Part shown: positions 29,516 through 39,117 of the stretch, in pieces
How positions within the stretch are numbered: position 1 is the stretch's first letter
Layout: every line of letters begins with the position of its first letter
NCBI GenBank assembly: GCA_947475735.1
Contig: CANJLQ010000007.1
Span: 1-64,000 of the forward strand
Direction: 5' to 3'
Source of the DNA: Caulobacteraceae bacterium
GTDB lineage: Bacteria > Pseudomonadota > Alphaproteobacteria > Caulobacterales > Caulobacteraceae
DNA length: 64,000 nucleotides
Position numbers and translations under genes: made by a program
Notes under the pieces: model-generated
Told to the model about the DNA's origin: nothing
The model's database searches: none
Seen by the model: the letters and a program-made list of their open reading frames with translations, nothing else

Positions 29516-30715
29516 ATGTCCCGTATCCTGATCGTCTGCCTGACCCTTCTGCTGGCCGCGTGCGCGACCTCGACACGTCCACAGCCCGATGGTGGGCGGG
29601 CGCTGACGGTGCTGATCTCGATCGACGGCTTCCGGGCCGACTATCTCACGCGCGGGGTCACGCCGACGCTGTCGGCGCTGGCGGCGCAGGGCGCGACCGG
29701 GCCGATGCGGCCGTCCTATCCCAGCGTCACCTTCCCGAACCACTATACGCTGGTGACCGGCAAGCATCCGGATCACCACGGGATCGTGGGCAATTCCTTC
29801 ATCGACCCCGTGCTCGGCCGGTTCACCATGGCCAACAAGGAACCCGGCTTCTGGGACCAGGCCGAGCCGATCTGGATCACGGCGGAGAAGGCCGGCCTGA
29901 CCACGGCGACCATGTTCTGGCCGGGATCGGAGACGGAGCAGCAGGGCGAGCGGCCGACCCACTGGGCGCCGTTCGATCAGGCGGTGACCGGAGACCAGCG
30001 CGTCGTTCGGCTTCTGGGCTGGCTGGACGAAACCCCCCGGCCCGATCTGGCGACGCTGTACTTCGACACCATCGACACTGTCGGACACACCTTCGGTCCG
30101 GACACACCCGAGGTTGATCGCGCCCTGGCCGAGGTGGACGCGTCCGTCGCCCGGCTGATCGCAGGGTTGCAGGCGCGCGGCCTGTGGGAGCGGACCCACC
30201 TGATCGTCGTCTCCGACCACGGGATGGCGCAGACGTCGCCCGAGCGCGTGACCTATCTGGACGATCTGGTTGATCCGGCCGCGATCCAGATCCTTTACGC
30301 CGGCTCGTCGGTTTTCGCGGAACCGGCTCCCGGGCGCGCGGAGGAGGTGCGGCGGGCCCTGATCCGGCGCCATGCCCATGGCGAGTGCTGGACGCGAGAA
30401 ACCATCCCGGCCCGGCTCGTGCTCGGTTCCAACCCACGGGTTCCGTCCATCGTCTGCGCCGCCGACGTCGGATGGCTGTTCGTGCCGCGATCGCGGCCGG
30501 TGACGAAGATCGGCGGGGCCCACGGCTATGACAATGTGGCGTCGGAGATGCAGGCCCTGTTCATCGCCCACGGGCCCGATATCGCGCCCGGTGTCGTCCT
30601 GCGCGATATGGACAGCGTCGACGTTCAGCCCCTGCTGGGACGGCTGCTGGGCATCGCGGTACCGGCGGGCGACGGGCGGGCCCAGGACACCCTGCCGGCG
30701 ATGGCCACACCCTAG
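29516..30715 (+). CDS. Nucleotide pyrophosphatase/phosphodiesterase (ENPP-like lipoprotein)
   Basis: A 399-residue alkaline-phosphatase-superfamily enzyme that cleaves phosphodiester or pyrophosphate bonds, probably in the periplasm. Lipobox LLAAC with Cys16. Zinc ligands and nucleophile follow the NPP pattern: D37 in SIDGFRADY, T72 nucleophile in PSYPSVTFPNHY, the D and H of FDTIDTVGH, DH in VVSDHGM, and H in GGAHGYDN. Length fits the bacterial NPP family. Transcribed alone, divergent from the ABC genes. Confidence 0.9.
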   Translation: MSRILIVCLTLLLAACATSTRPQPDGGRALTVLISIDGFRADYLTRGVTPTLSALAAQGATGPMRPSYPSVTFPNHYTLVTGKHPDHHGIVGNSFIDPVLGRFTMANKEPGFWDQAEPIWITAEKAGLTTATMFWPGSETEQQGERPTHWAPFDQAVTGDQRVVRLLGWLDETPRPDLATLYFDTIDTVGHTFGPDTPEVDRALAEVDASVARLIAGLQARGLWERTHLIVVSDHGMAQTSPERVTYLDDLVDPAAIQILYAGSSVFAEPAPGRAEEVRRALIRRHAHGECWTRETIPARLVLGSNPRVPSIVCAADVGWLFVPRSRPVTKIGGAHGYDNVASEMQALFIAHGPDIAPGVVLRDMDSVDVQPLLGRLLGIAVPAGDGRAQDTLPAMATP

Positions 30716-30786
30716 ACCTCGCTCCTGAGCCTTGCAGGATGCGAAGGGTGCCCTGGGGCCTGTGACGACGGCGTATCGGTCATGCC

Positions 30787-30816
30787 TTGATCCGGCCCGA
30801 AAGCGCGACAGATATA
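30787..30816 (+). promoter_or_regulatory. Candidate promoter of the HtrA-like gene
   Basis: TTGATC (30787-30792) and GATATA/AGATAT (30810-30816) are 17-18 bases apart. A transcript would start near 30822, which favours the ATG at 30846 as the translation start. Confidence 0.35.
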
Positions 30817-30845
30817 GGCTCTCCATGACCCTGATCCGGAACGCC

Positions 30846-32237
<1,392 letters not shown>

Positions 32238-32240
32238 ACC

Positions 32241-32654
32241 TCAGCCGCTCTTGAGGGCGGAGGCGATGGACCAGCAGTGGCCGAAAGGGTCCATGACGCG
32301 GCCATAGCGGTCGCCCCAGAACTGGTCCGCCAGCGGCATGATCGGCACAGCTCCGGCCGTCAGGGCGCGGGCCCACCATTCGTCGGCGTCGTCCACCTGG
32401 AGATGCAGGGCCACGCCGGTCGGAACGACGTCGGCGGGCTGGCCATACTCCGGGAACTCGTCGGACAGCATGACGACGCCTCCGTTGATCCGCAGGCGGC
32501 TGTGCATCAGCCGCTCTCCGTCGTCGGCGAGGTTCCGAAACAGCTCTTCGGCCCCGAACGCCGCGCGATAGAACTCCACGGCCGCCTGCCCGCCTCGGCC
32601 AGGGATGGTCAGATAGGCGATGACACCGGCGGGGATGGGATCGGGTTCGGTCAT
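32241..32654 (-). CDS. VOC-fold protein, PhnB/glyoxalase-like
   Basis: A 137-residue vicinal-oxygen-chelate protein of the PhnB-like group. AYLTIPGRGGQAAVEFYRAAFGAEE is the N-terminal half motif and WGDRYGRVMDPFGHCWSIA the C-terminal one, as in many PhnB-like proteins with no known reaction. It ends 3 bases beyond the stop of the HtrA gene (convergent) and runs opposite to rarA, whose start is 45 bases away. Confidence 0.82.
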   Translation of the reverse strand: MTEPDPIPAGVIAYLTIPGRGGQAAVEFYRAAFGAEELFRNLADDGERLMHSRLRINGGVVMLSDEFPEYGQPADVVPTGVALHLQVDDADEWWARALTAGAVPIMPLADQFWGDRYGRVMDPFGHCWSIASALKSG

Positions 32655-32699
32655 CGCGTGATCCTTTGTCCGGCGACCTCGATCCCCCTACATAGCCGC

Positions 32700-34004
32700 A
32701 TGGCCGATCTTTTTGAAACCGCGGGCATCCATCCGCCGGACGCCCCCTTGGCGGACCGGCTGCGCCCCGCCTCGCTGGACGAGGTGGTGGGACAGGATCA
32801 CCTCCTGGGCGAGGGCGGGCCGATCCGCCGCATGGTCGAGGCGGGGCGGCTGGGCTCCATGATCCTGTGGGGGCCGCCGGGCACCGGAAAGACGACGATC
32901 GCCCGGTTGCTGGCGAAGGCGGCGGGCTATCAGTACCAGTCGATCAGCGCGGTCTTCTCCGGCGTCGCGGACCTGAAGAAGGCGTTCGAGACGGCGCGGG
33001 GTCGCAGGGCCGCGGGCCAGTCCACGCTGCTGTTCGTCGACGAGATCCACCGCTTCAACCGCGCCCAGCAGGACGGTTTCCTGCCTTTCGTGGAGGAGGG
33101 GATCGTCACTCTGGTTGGGGCCACGACCGAGAACCCCTCATTCGAGCTGAACGGGGCCCTGCTGTCTCGCAGCCAGGTGTTCGTGCTGAAGCGACTGGAC
33201 GATGCGGCGTTGAATCAACTGTTGATTCGCGCGGAGACGCAGGAGGGCCAACCCCTGCCGCTGACGCCCGAGGCGCGTCAGGCGCTGCTGGCCCTGGCCG
33301 ATGGCGACGGTCGATATCTGCTGACGATGGCCGAGACCCTGTTCGCCATGCCCGGCGATCCGCTGGATGTGCAGGCCTTGGCCGCGACCCTGCAGAAGCG
33401 CGCGCCGGCTTACGACAAGTCGAGAGAAGAACACTATAACCTCATATCCGCGCTGCATAAATCGGTTCGCGGATCGGACCCGGACGCGGCCCTGTACTGG
33501 CTGGCGCGGATGTTGAACGGGGGCGAGGACCCACTCTATCTGGCGCGGCGGATCGTGAGGATGGCGGTGGAGGACATCGGCGAGGCAGACCCCCTGTCGC
33601 TGCTGGTCGCCAATGCGGCCAAGGATACCTACGACTTCCTGGGCAGTCCCGAGGGCGAACTGGCCCTGGCGCAGGCGGTGGTGCATCTGGCGACCGCGCC
33701 CAAGTCGGTCGGGGTGTACGAAGCGTTCAAGGCCGCGAAGAAGGCGGCGGCCGAAACGGGCTCGCTGATGCCACCCGCGCACATTCGCAACGCGCCGACC
33801 AAGCTGATGAAGTCGCTAGGGTACGGGAAGGGCTATCAGTACGACCCGGACACGCCCGAGGGCTTCTCGGGCGCCGATTTCTTCCCCGACGAGATGGAGC
33901 GGCGCACCTTCTATTCTCCCAAGGGCGAGGGGCACGAAGAGAAGGTCAAGGCGCGTCTGGAGCGCTGGGCCGAGATGCGGGCGGCCAGGGCGGACCCGTC
34001 GTAA
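32700..34004 (+). CDS. rarA: Replication-associated recombination protein A (AAA+ ATPase)
   Basis: RarA/MgsA (434 aa) is a clamp-loader-like ATPase acting at stalled forks. MADLFETAGIHPPDAPLADRLRP is the typical beginning (SSB-contacting peptide then AAA+), Walker A GPPGTGKTT (58-66), Walker B LLFVDEIHRFNRAQQD, sensor GATTENPSFELNGALLSR. The C-terminal tetramerisation part RKYDKSREEHYNLISALHKSVRGSD-like region and YGKGYQYDPDTPEG are conserved. ATG at 32700; the long upstream open frame is antisense to the VOC gene. Confidence 0.95.
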   Translation: MADLFETAGIHPPDAPLADRLRPASLDEVVGQDHLLGEGGPIRRMVEAGRLGSMILWGPPGTGKTTIARLLAKAAGYQYQSISAVFSGVADLKKAFETARGRRAAGQSTLLFVDEIHRFNRAQQDGFLPFVEEGIVTLVGATTENPSFELNGALLSRSQVFVLKRLDDAALNQLLIRAETQEGQPLPLTPEARQALLALADGDGRYLLTMAETLFAMPGDPLDVQALAATLQKRAPAYDKSREEHYNLISALHKSVRGSDPDAALYWLARMLNGGEDPLYLARRIVRMAVEDIGEADPLSLLVANAAKDTYDFLGSPEGELALAQAVVHLATAPKSVGVYEAFKAAKKAAAETGSLMPPAHIRNAPTKLMKSLGYGKGYQYDPDTPEGFSGADFFPDEMERRTFYSPKGEGHEEKVKARLERWAEMRAARADPS

Positions 34005-34064
34005 CTTGCCCCTGCCGACCATCGGCGTATCGTCGATCGCCGGAACGATCCTTGGGAGGGGACG

Positions 34065-34520
34065 ATGGTCGACATCATGCGCGACACGCGCACGACGAAG
34101 GTGCCGTGGCATCTGTGGGGGGTGGGGCTGGTCGCGGTGCTGTGGAACAGCATCGGGGCCTATGACTACGTCATGACCATGTACGGCGGCATGGACTATC
34201 TGCGTCAGGCGGGCATGAACGAGGCCTTCGTCGCCGAGTTCGAGCGGTTGCCGATGTGGATGTCGGTGGCGTGGCCCGTGGCGGTCTGGAGCGCGGTCGC
34301 CGGCTCGGTGCTGCTGCTGGCCCGGTCGCGCTGGGCGGCCACGGCCTTCGGTCTCAGCCTCGTCGTCTATCTCGCCAATCTGGCGCACAATTTCGGCATG
34401 TCGGATCTGGGGGCCCTGGGTGGCGCCGCCAGCATCGGCGTCGCGGTCGCGGTCACCCTCAGCCTGATCTTTCTGCTCTGGTACGCGCGGCTGATGGCGA
34501 AGCGGGGCGTGCTCCGCTAA
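34065..34520 (+). CDS. Four-helix membrane protein of unknown function
   Basis: A 151-residue integral membrane protein with four predicted helices (about residues 17-37, 63-85, 92-112, 120-143). WHLWGVGLVAVLWNSIGAYDYVMT and the end LWYARLMAKRGVLR recall a small family common in Caulobacterales and related groups, sometimes labelled sugar transporter without evidence. Ribosome site GGGAGGGG. An alternative ATG lies four codons in. No function assigned. Confidence 0.75.
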   Translation: MVDIMRDTRTTKVPWHLWGVGLVAVLWNSIGAYDYVMTMYGGMDYLRQAGMNEAFVAEFERLPMWMSVAWPVAVWSAVAGSVLLLARSRWAATAFGLSLVVYLANLAHNFGMSDLGALGGAASIGVAVAVTLSLIFLLWYARLMAKRGVLR

Positions 34521-34530
34521 GCGATCGGGC

Positions 34531-35262
34531 GTGACCCCGCGCGCCCCCGTTTCCCTGACCGATGAAGAGATCGCCGCCGTCCGCGCGTGGGTGATCCACG
34601 AGGACGCCAGCGTCATCGCCTTCGCCAAGCCGGCGGGCCTGTCCAGCCAGGGCGGGCGCATCCAGGCTCACACGCTGGACGACCTGCTATGGGCGTTCGC
34701 GCGGTCGAACGGTAAGCGGCCCGAACTGGTCCATCGCCTGGACCGCGACACCTCGGGCGTCATCCTCGCGGCGAAGACCAAGCCGGCGGCGGGGTTCCTG
34801 GGCAAGGCCATCCAGGCTCGGCGTCTGACCAAGACCTATCTGGCCCTGGTCTCGGCCGCGCCCGACCCGGCGGAGGGCGACATCAACGCGGCCCTGATCC
34901 GCCAGGAGATCGGACGCGAGAGCTACATGCGCGTCGCCCCCTTCGACGCGAAGGGGGCGCAAGGATCCCGCAGCCGATACCGGACCCTGTCGGCGAGCGA
35001 GGAGGGGGCCCTGGTCGAGTTGAAGCCCCTGACCGGCCGCATGCACCAGCTTCGCGTGCATATGGCCCACATCGGGCGGCCCCTGATCGGGGATGTCCGC
35101 TACGGCGGCGCTCTGACGGCGGCGGGGCGGGGCGCGCCACGCTTGATGCTCCACGCGGCCGCCCTGACATTTCCCCATCCGGACGGGGGCGAGCGGACGG
35201 TGACGGCCGAGCCTCCCGAGGACTTCAGGGCGCTGGCGGCGGCGATGGGGCTGTCCCTCTGA
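34531..35262 (+). CDS. RluA-family pseudouridine synthase
   Basis: A 243-residue RNA pseudouridine synthase. The catalytic motif HRLDRDTSGVILAAKT holds the Asp; RMHQLRVHMAHIGRPLIGD is motif III. No N-terminal S4 domain is present, so it is of the RluA/TruC subset rather than RluC/D. GTG start at 34531, 10 bases after the membrane-protein stop. The modified RNA site cannot be deduced. Confidence 0.9.
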   Translation: MTPRAPVSLTDEEIAAVRAWVIHEDASVIAFAKPAGLSSQGGRIQAHTLDDLLWAFARSNGKRPELVHRLDRDTSGVILAAKTKPAAGFLGKAIQARRLTKTYLALVSAAPDPAEGDINAALIRQEIGRESYMRVAPFDAKGAQGSRSRYRTLSASEEGALVELKPLTGRMHQLRVHMAHIGRPLIGDVRYGGALTAAGRGAPRLMLHAAALTFPHPDGGERTVTAEPPEDFRALAAAMGLSL

Positions 35263-35263
35263 T

Positions 35264-35285
35264 CCTTCTCCCTGGCGGGAGAAGG
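35264..35285. repeat. Solo family-B REP-like hairpin
   Basis: CCTTCTCCC and GGGAGAAGG form a perfect 9-bp stem around TGGC, one base after the pseudouridine synthase stop. The core equals the outer hairpins of the element at 43522-43682, so it is probably a single-arm copy of the same family. It may double as a terminator although no T-run follows. Confidence 0.6.
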
Positions 35286-35332
35286 AACGCGCCCGTCCCT
35301 CCCGCGCTTACCTGTCGAAAGGAAGCGTCGCC

Positions 35333-35833
35333 ATGATCCGCACTCTCGCCATCGCCGTCTCGGCCCTGTCCCTTTCGGCCTGCGCCTCCCTGGCGCCCTA
35401 CGGTCCCCAGGGCGGACCCGGCGGCCAGGGCTATGCGGAACAGCGCATCGAAAGCGACCGTTACCGCGTGACCTACAACGGGGTCGGCGCGCCCGGCCCG
35501 GTGGCGGACCTGGCCCTGCTGCGGGCCGCCGACCTGACGCTGGAACAGGGCTACGACTGGTTCGAGGTTACCCAGCGCTACGTCGATGGCCGGCCCGACA
35601 GCGCGGGCGGGCTCCGGCCCAGCCTGTCCGTCGGATATGGCTCCAGCTCCGGCCGATACGGCGGCTATCGCTACTCCGGCTCAAGCACCGGCGTCGGCGT
35701 CGGTCTGAATTTCAGCGGGCCGTCGCCGACTTCGACGATGCTGGAGGTTCGGCTCGGCCGTGGAACGGTGCCGGATCGCGGCGAGGCCTATGACGCCCGC
35801 GAGGTCCGATCCGCCCTCAGCGGCCGCGGGTGA
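35333..35833 (+). CDS. CC0125/CC1285-family lipoprotein
   Basis: A 166-residue envelope lipoprotein with lipobox LSAC (Cys17). The mature part has the family core YRVTYNGVGAPGPVADLALLRAADLTLEQGYDWFEVTQR followed by a Gly/Ser/Tyr-rich stretch. This family is named after Caulobacter loci and has no known function. AAAGGAAG ribosome site. Its 3' end overlaps the convergent membrane-protein gene by 17 bases. Confidence 0.8.
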   Translation: MIRTLAIAVSALSLSACASLAPYGPQGGPGGQGYAEQRIESDRYRVTYNGVGAPGPVADLALLRAADLTLEQGYDWFEVTQRYVDGRPDSAGGLRPSLSVGYGSSSGRYGGYRYSGSSTGVGVGLNFSGPSPTSTMLEVRLGRGTVPDRGEAYDAREVRSALSGRG

Positions 35834-36983
35834 GCGCCCGATACTCGACCAGCCGCTCCTTGTCGCGCCGGACCTGGTCGCCGATGGTGTTGTCCAGGTC
35901 CAGCGAGGCGTAGCGGACCCATCCGTCCAGCCCCAGCTTGTCCTTCACCGCCGCCGTCGGCGTCTGCCAGCGGGCGTAGGACACCCAAGACACGATGACG
36001 GCCAGGGCCAGGGCGACCAGTTGCAGAATGCGGAAGCCCGCTTCATTGGCCGCAGGCGCGGGCCAGAAGGCGAAGACGGCCAGCCAGACGATCAGCACCA
36101 GCGGCGTCGTGATCCGCCCGACCCAGCGCATCCAGTAGCGTTCGCGTCTGACGCGCCAGAGCTCCAGCTGGGCGTACTTTTCCAGATGCTCCATCCGCGC
36201 GCCCAGCCAAAGGACCAGCCGGGTGAGGAACAGGGCGCGCTGGCCCCAGGCCTTGCCGTCGTTGGCATAGGTGGTCTCGGCCTGGTCGGACAGGGCGCGG
36301 GCATTGGTGAACAGGTTCTGCAGCTCGCGCGTCCGCTGAACGATCTCGCGCGAGAGTTCATAGGAGTCGTTCTCCAGCCGGAAGCGGTACTGAACGAACA
36401 GAATGGCCGAGACGCCGTAGAAGACGCCGGCGGTGATGAGCATGCCCAGCACCGCCAGGCCCAGGCCCTGAGGCTGACCGCCCGTCCATTGGGCGAACAA
36501 GGTCGGGCCCAGGATCGCCATGGCCGCGAACCCGATCAGGGCCAGGCCCTGGGTCAGACGCTTGGTCAGGACATGGATGCGCAGGGCATTGAACACGCGC
36601 CGGCCATAACCGTGGACGCGGCCCCGGATGTCCTCGTCCGCCGGGAAACGCTCCTCGATCTGGCGGGTGTAGAGAACGTGAAAGCGATCGGGCTTGTTCT
36701 CGGTCTCCCAGAACGGAAAGATGTCCAGCGCCTGGTTGAAGTAGCGGTCGATGTTGGCCGAGATGACGCCGATGGCCTCGGGGTCCATCGTGAAATAATC
36801 GCTCTCCTGGATCGGCCGCAGGATTCCGTCCTGGGCCGTCGTCGGCTGGGGGTTGGCCTGGGGGATCGGCGGCGGCGCGGCGCGATCGGCACGCGTCTCG
36901 GCCCCCGCGGGTTCGGCCGACACGGGAGGCAGATTCGCGGGCTGATCCCTCTGTGGAGTCTGGTCCTCGTGCGACATGGTCAT
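35817..36983 (-). CDS. Hypothetical four-helix membrane protein
   Basis: A 388-residue protein not recognised as a named family. A Pro/Ala/Gln-rich N-terminal ~50 residues is followed by a soluble helical part (DIFPFWETENKPDRFHVLYTRQIEERFPADEDIRG), two membrane helices near residues 150-172 and 180-205, a long cytoplasmic helical region, and two more near 295-343. The soluble loop after the second span (RELQNLFTNARALSDQAETTYAND) looks coiled-coil-like. Resembles large-loop membrane proteins such as SLATT-like or mechanosensing scaffolds only in layout. Confidence 0.75.
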   Translation of the reverse strand: MTMSHEDQTPQRDQPANLPPVSAEPAGAETRADRAAPPPIPQANPQPTTAQDGILRPIQESDYFTMDPEAIGVISANIDRYFNQALDIFPFWETENKPDRFHVLYTRQIEERFPADEDIRGRVHGYGRRVFNALRIHVLTKRLTQGLALIGFAAMAILGPTLFAQWTGGQPQGLGLAVLGMLITAGVFYGVSAILFVQYRFRLENDSYELSREIVQRTRELQNLFTNARALSDQAETTYANDGKAWGQRALFLTRLVLWLGARMEHLEKYAQLELWRVRRERYWMRWVGRITTPLVLIVWLAVFAFWPAPAANEAGFRILQLVALALAVIVSWVSYARWQTPTAAVKDKLGLDGWVRYASLDLDNTIGDQVRRDKERLVEYRALTRGR

Positions 36984-37092
36984 GACCCTAGACCGAACCG
37001 GCCAAGCTTCCGACGCCCTTCGCGCCGAAAGCGAAGACGGATATCGCCGTTAACCCTGAACGGCGGCAAGTGAAGTTTCCGACACCTGGATC

Positions 37093-37527
37093 TCAGTACC
37101 GCGCCATCGCCGCCGCGAAGCCGACCAGCAGGAACAGCAGCAGCACCTCCAGCCGCACCCACATGGCCGCGCGGGCGATCTCGGCGGCGGCGGGATGGAA
37201 GGCCGAGTCGGCCTTCAGCGCCCGGTTCCACTTGATGAACTGGATCGTCGGGGCCGCCGACAGCGCGCCGATCAGAAGGTAGGTCCCCAGCTTGGCCCAG
37301 AACCATGGATTGTCCTGATAGGCGATCCAGCCCTTGGCACCCCACACCACCCGCGCGATGCCCACGAGGACGACCAGGGTCGCGGCCGCGCCATAGCCAC
37401 CGTCCAGCCGGCCGAGGCGCACCACGGGAACCGGATCGGCCCGCAGATAGGCCAGCTCCATCGCCAGCATGATGGCCAGGCCGAACACCAGCAGGTGGTG
37501 AACGACGGTCAGTCCCAGATCGAGCAT
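37093..37527 (-). CDS. DUF2214-family membrane protein
   Basis: A 144-residue inner-membrane protein with four spans. MLDLGLTVVHHLLVFGLAIMLAMEL, GIARVVWGAKGWIAYQDNPWFWAKL and TIQFIKWNRAL match the DUF2214 pattern. Function unknown. It is divergent from crcB across a 48-base gap, so the two may share regulation. Confidence 0.82.
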   Translation of the reverse strand: MLDLGLTVVHHLLVFGLAIMLAMELAYLRADPVPVVRLGRLDGGYGAAATLVVLVGIARVVWGAKGWIAYQDNPWFWAKLGTYLLIGALSAAPTIQFIKWNRALKADSAFHPAAAEIARAAMWVRLEVLLLFLLVGFAAAMARY

Positions 37528-37575
37528 CCGCCTGTCCCTTCGCTTCGCCGCAATCGGCGTTATAAGCCGCGCAAC

Positions 37576-37968
37576 ATGACACGTCTTCTGATCGTCGGCC
37601 TGGGCGGAGCGCTTGGCTCCATGGCGCGCTACGGCGTCGGCCTGGTGGCCGTGCGCCTGACGCCGGGCACGACCTGGCCCTGGGCGACGCTGTCAGTGAA
37701 CGTGGTCGGCGGGCTGCTGATGGGCCTGCTGGTCGGCTGGCTGTCGCAACGGGGGCAAGGGGGTGAGGGCCTGCGTCTGTTCGCGGCCGTGGGCGTGCTG
37801 GGCGGGTTCACGACCTTTTCGGCGTTTTCGCTGGAGACGGCCCTGATGATCGAACGGCGCCAGTTCGGCATGGCGGCGACCTACGTCGGCCTGTCGGTGG
37901 CGCTGGCGGTCGGGGCCTTGATCGTGGGCCTGATGATCGCGCGCCGGGCCTTCGGAGCTCCCCTGTGA
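37576..37968 (+). CDS. crcB: Fluoride exporter CrcB/Fluc
   Basis: A 130-residue four-helix fluoride channel subunit. GGALGSMARYGVG, PWATLSVNVVGGLLMGLLVG (conserved Asn) and GGFTTFSAFSLET (the Phe box and Na+ site) are diagnostic. ATG at 37576 chosen at the family N-terminus; the frame upstream is antisense to the DUF2214 gene. No fluoride riboswitch is seen in the 48-base upstream gap. GTG of the next gene overlaps its stop (GTGA). Confidence 0.93.
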   Translation: MTRLLIVGLGGALGSMARYGVGLVAVRLTPGTTWPWATLSVNVVGGLLMGLLVGWLSQRGQGGEGLRLFAAVGVLGGFTTFSAFSLETALMIERRQFGMAATYVGLSVALAVGALIVGLMIARRAFGAPL

Positions 37969-38975
37969 GCGAAGCCCCGAAGGCCCGTGAGGTCCAGATC
38001 CTGTATGTCGCCGAGGCCGAGGACGGCATCCGGCTGGACCGCTGGTTCCGCCGGCGCTGGCCGCATTTGTCCAACATCCAGGTGCAGAAGATGGCCCGCA
38101 GCGGCCAGATCCGCGTCGACGGTGCCCGGATCAAGCCCGAAGGCCGTCTGACGGCCGGGGCCGCCGTGCGGGTGCCGCCGATCCCCGACGCCATCGTCCG
38201 CGCGCCCGGCGAGCATATGGCCCTGACGCCGGCGGACGTCGCCTTCGCCAAGTCGATGGTGATCTACGAGGACGACCTCGTCATCGCCCTGAACAAGCCT
38301 TGGGGTCTCGCCGTCCAGGGCGGCACCAAGACCACGCGGCACGTCGATCGCCTGCTGTCGGCCTGGGGCGAGGGGATGGACCGGCCGCGTCTGGTCCACC
38401 GGCTGGACCGCGACACCTCCGGTGTCCTCCTGCTCGGCAAGGGCCCCGAGGCCGCCAAGCGGCTGGCGGGAGCCTTCGCGCGGCGTCAGGCCAAGAAGAC
38501 CTACTGGGCCATCGTCATCGGACTGCCCAAGCCCAATGCCGGTCAGATCGACCTCCCGCTCAAGAAGACCGGCATCAACGACTACGAGATCATGCGTCCC
38601 GCCGATGCGAAGGAAAACGGGGCCGAACCCGCAGAGACGGCCTTCGCCCTGATCAGCCACGCGGGCCAGCGCGCGTCGTGGATGGCGCTGCGGCCCTTCA
38701 CCGGGCGGACGCACCAGCTGCGGGCGCACATGAAGGCGATCGGCCATCCGATCCTGGGCGATCCGAAGTACGGCGACGCGGCCTCGGCGGAGCTGTCGGG
38801 GCCGTTGAAGCTGCAGCTGCATGCACGCCGGATCGAGCTGGATCATCCGTCGGGCGGCACCCTGGTGGTCGAGGCGCCCATCAGCCCGGAGATGCGCGCG
38901 GGCTTTCAGCATTTCGGCTTCGACGAAGGCGAGGCGGACAGCGACCCGTTCGCGGGGGTGAGGCGGATGCGGTGA
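37965..38975 (+). CDS. rluC: 23S rRNA pseudouridine synthase RluC-like
   Basis: A 336-residue enzyme with an S4 RNA-binding domain (IRLDRWFRRRWPHLSNIQVQKM, residues ~20-80) and the RluA catalytic domain: HRLDRDTSGVLLLGKG with the catalytic Asp, GRTHQLRAHMKAIGHPILGDPKYGD. This composition matches RluC/RluD. GTG start at 37965 coupled to crcB. The order rluC, HAD phosphatase, ATP12 is found in many alphaproteobacteria; here a repeat element interrupts it. Confidence 0.88.
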   Translation: MSEAPKAREVQILYVAEAEDGIRLDRWFRRRWPHLSNIQVQKMARSGQIRVDGARIKPEGRLTAGAAVRVPPIPDAIVRAPGEHMALTPADVAFAKSMVIYEDDLVIALNKPWGLAVQGGTKTTRHVDRLLSAWGEGMDRPRLVHRLDRDTSGVLLLGKGPEAAKRLAGAFARRQAKKTYWAIVIGLPKPNAGQIDLPLKKTGINDYEIMRPADAKENGAEPAETAFALISHAGQRASWMALRPFTGRTHQLRAHMKAIGHPILGDPKYGDAASAELSGPLKLQLHARRIELDHPSGGTLVVEAPISPEMRAGFQHFGFDEGEADSDPFAGVRRMR

Positions 38976-38978
38976 TGA

Positions 38979-39114
38979 AAATCCTCACCCGTAGGGGGAG
39001 GGGGACCGCGAAGCGGTGGAGGGGGCCAGCCGCGCCCTGCGCCGTCTGGGTCGGGCCCCCTCCGTCACGGCGCGAAGCCGCGCCGCGCCACCTCCCCCAA
39101 GGGGGGAGGATTTA
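38979..39114. repeat. REPIN-like element, family A, gene-free copy
   Basis: The left arm (38981-39025) and right arm (39055-39114) are imperfect inverted repeats; each has an outer palindrome (…CCCGTAGGGGGAGG… and CCTCCCCCAAGGGGGGAGG) and a variable inner hairpin. The left arm is identical over 45 bases to 40578-40622, and the right arm matches 41009-41065 outside its inner hairpin. It lies between the rluC stop and the HAD gene. Since it lacks the nuclease gene of the other copy, it looks like a non-autonomous form. Confidence 0.8.
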
Positions 39115-39117
39115 GCC

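Noticed and set aside
37528-37575. Fluoride riboswitch upstream of crcB
   Set aside because: The gap to the divergent gene is only 48 bases and shows no pseudoknot-type pattern expected of that riboswitch.
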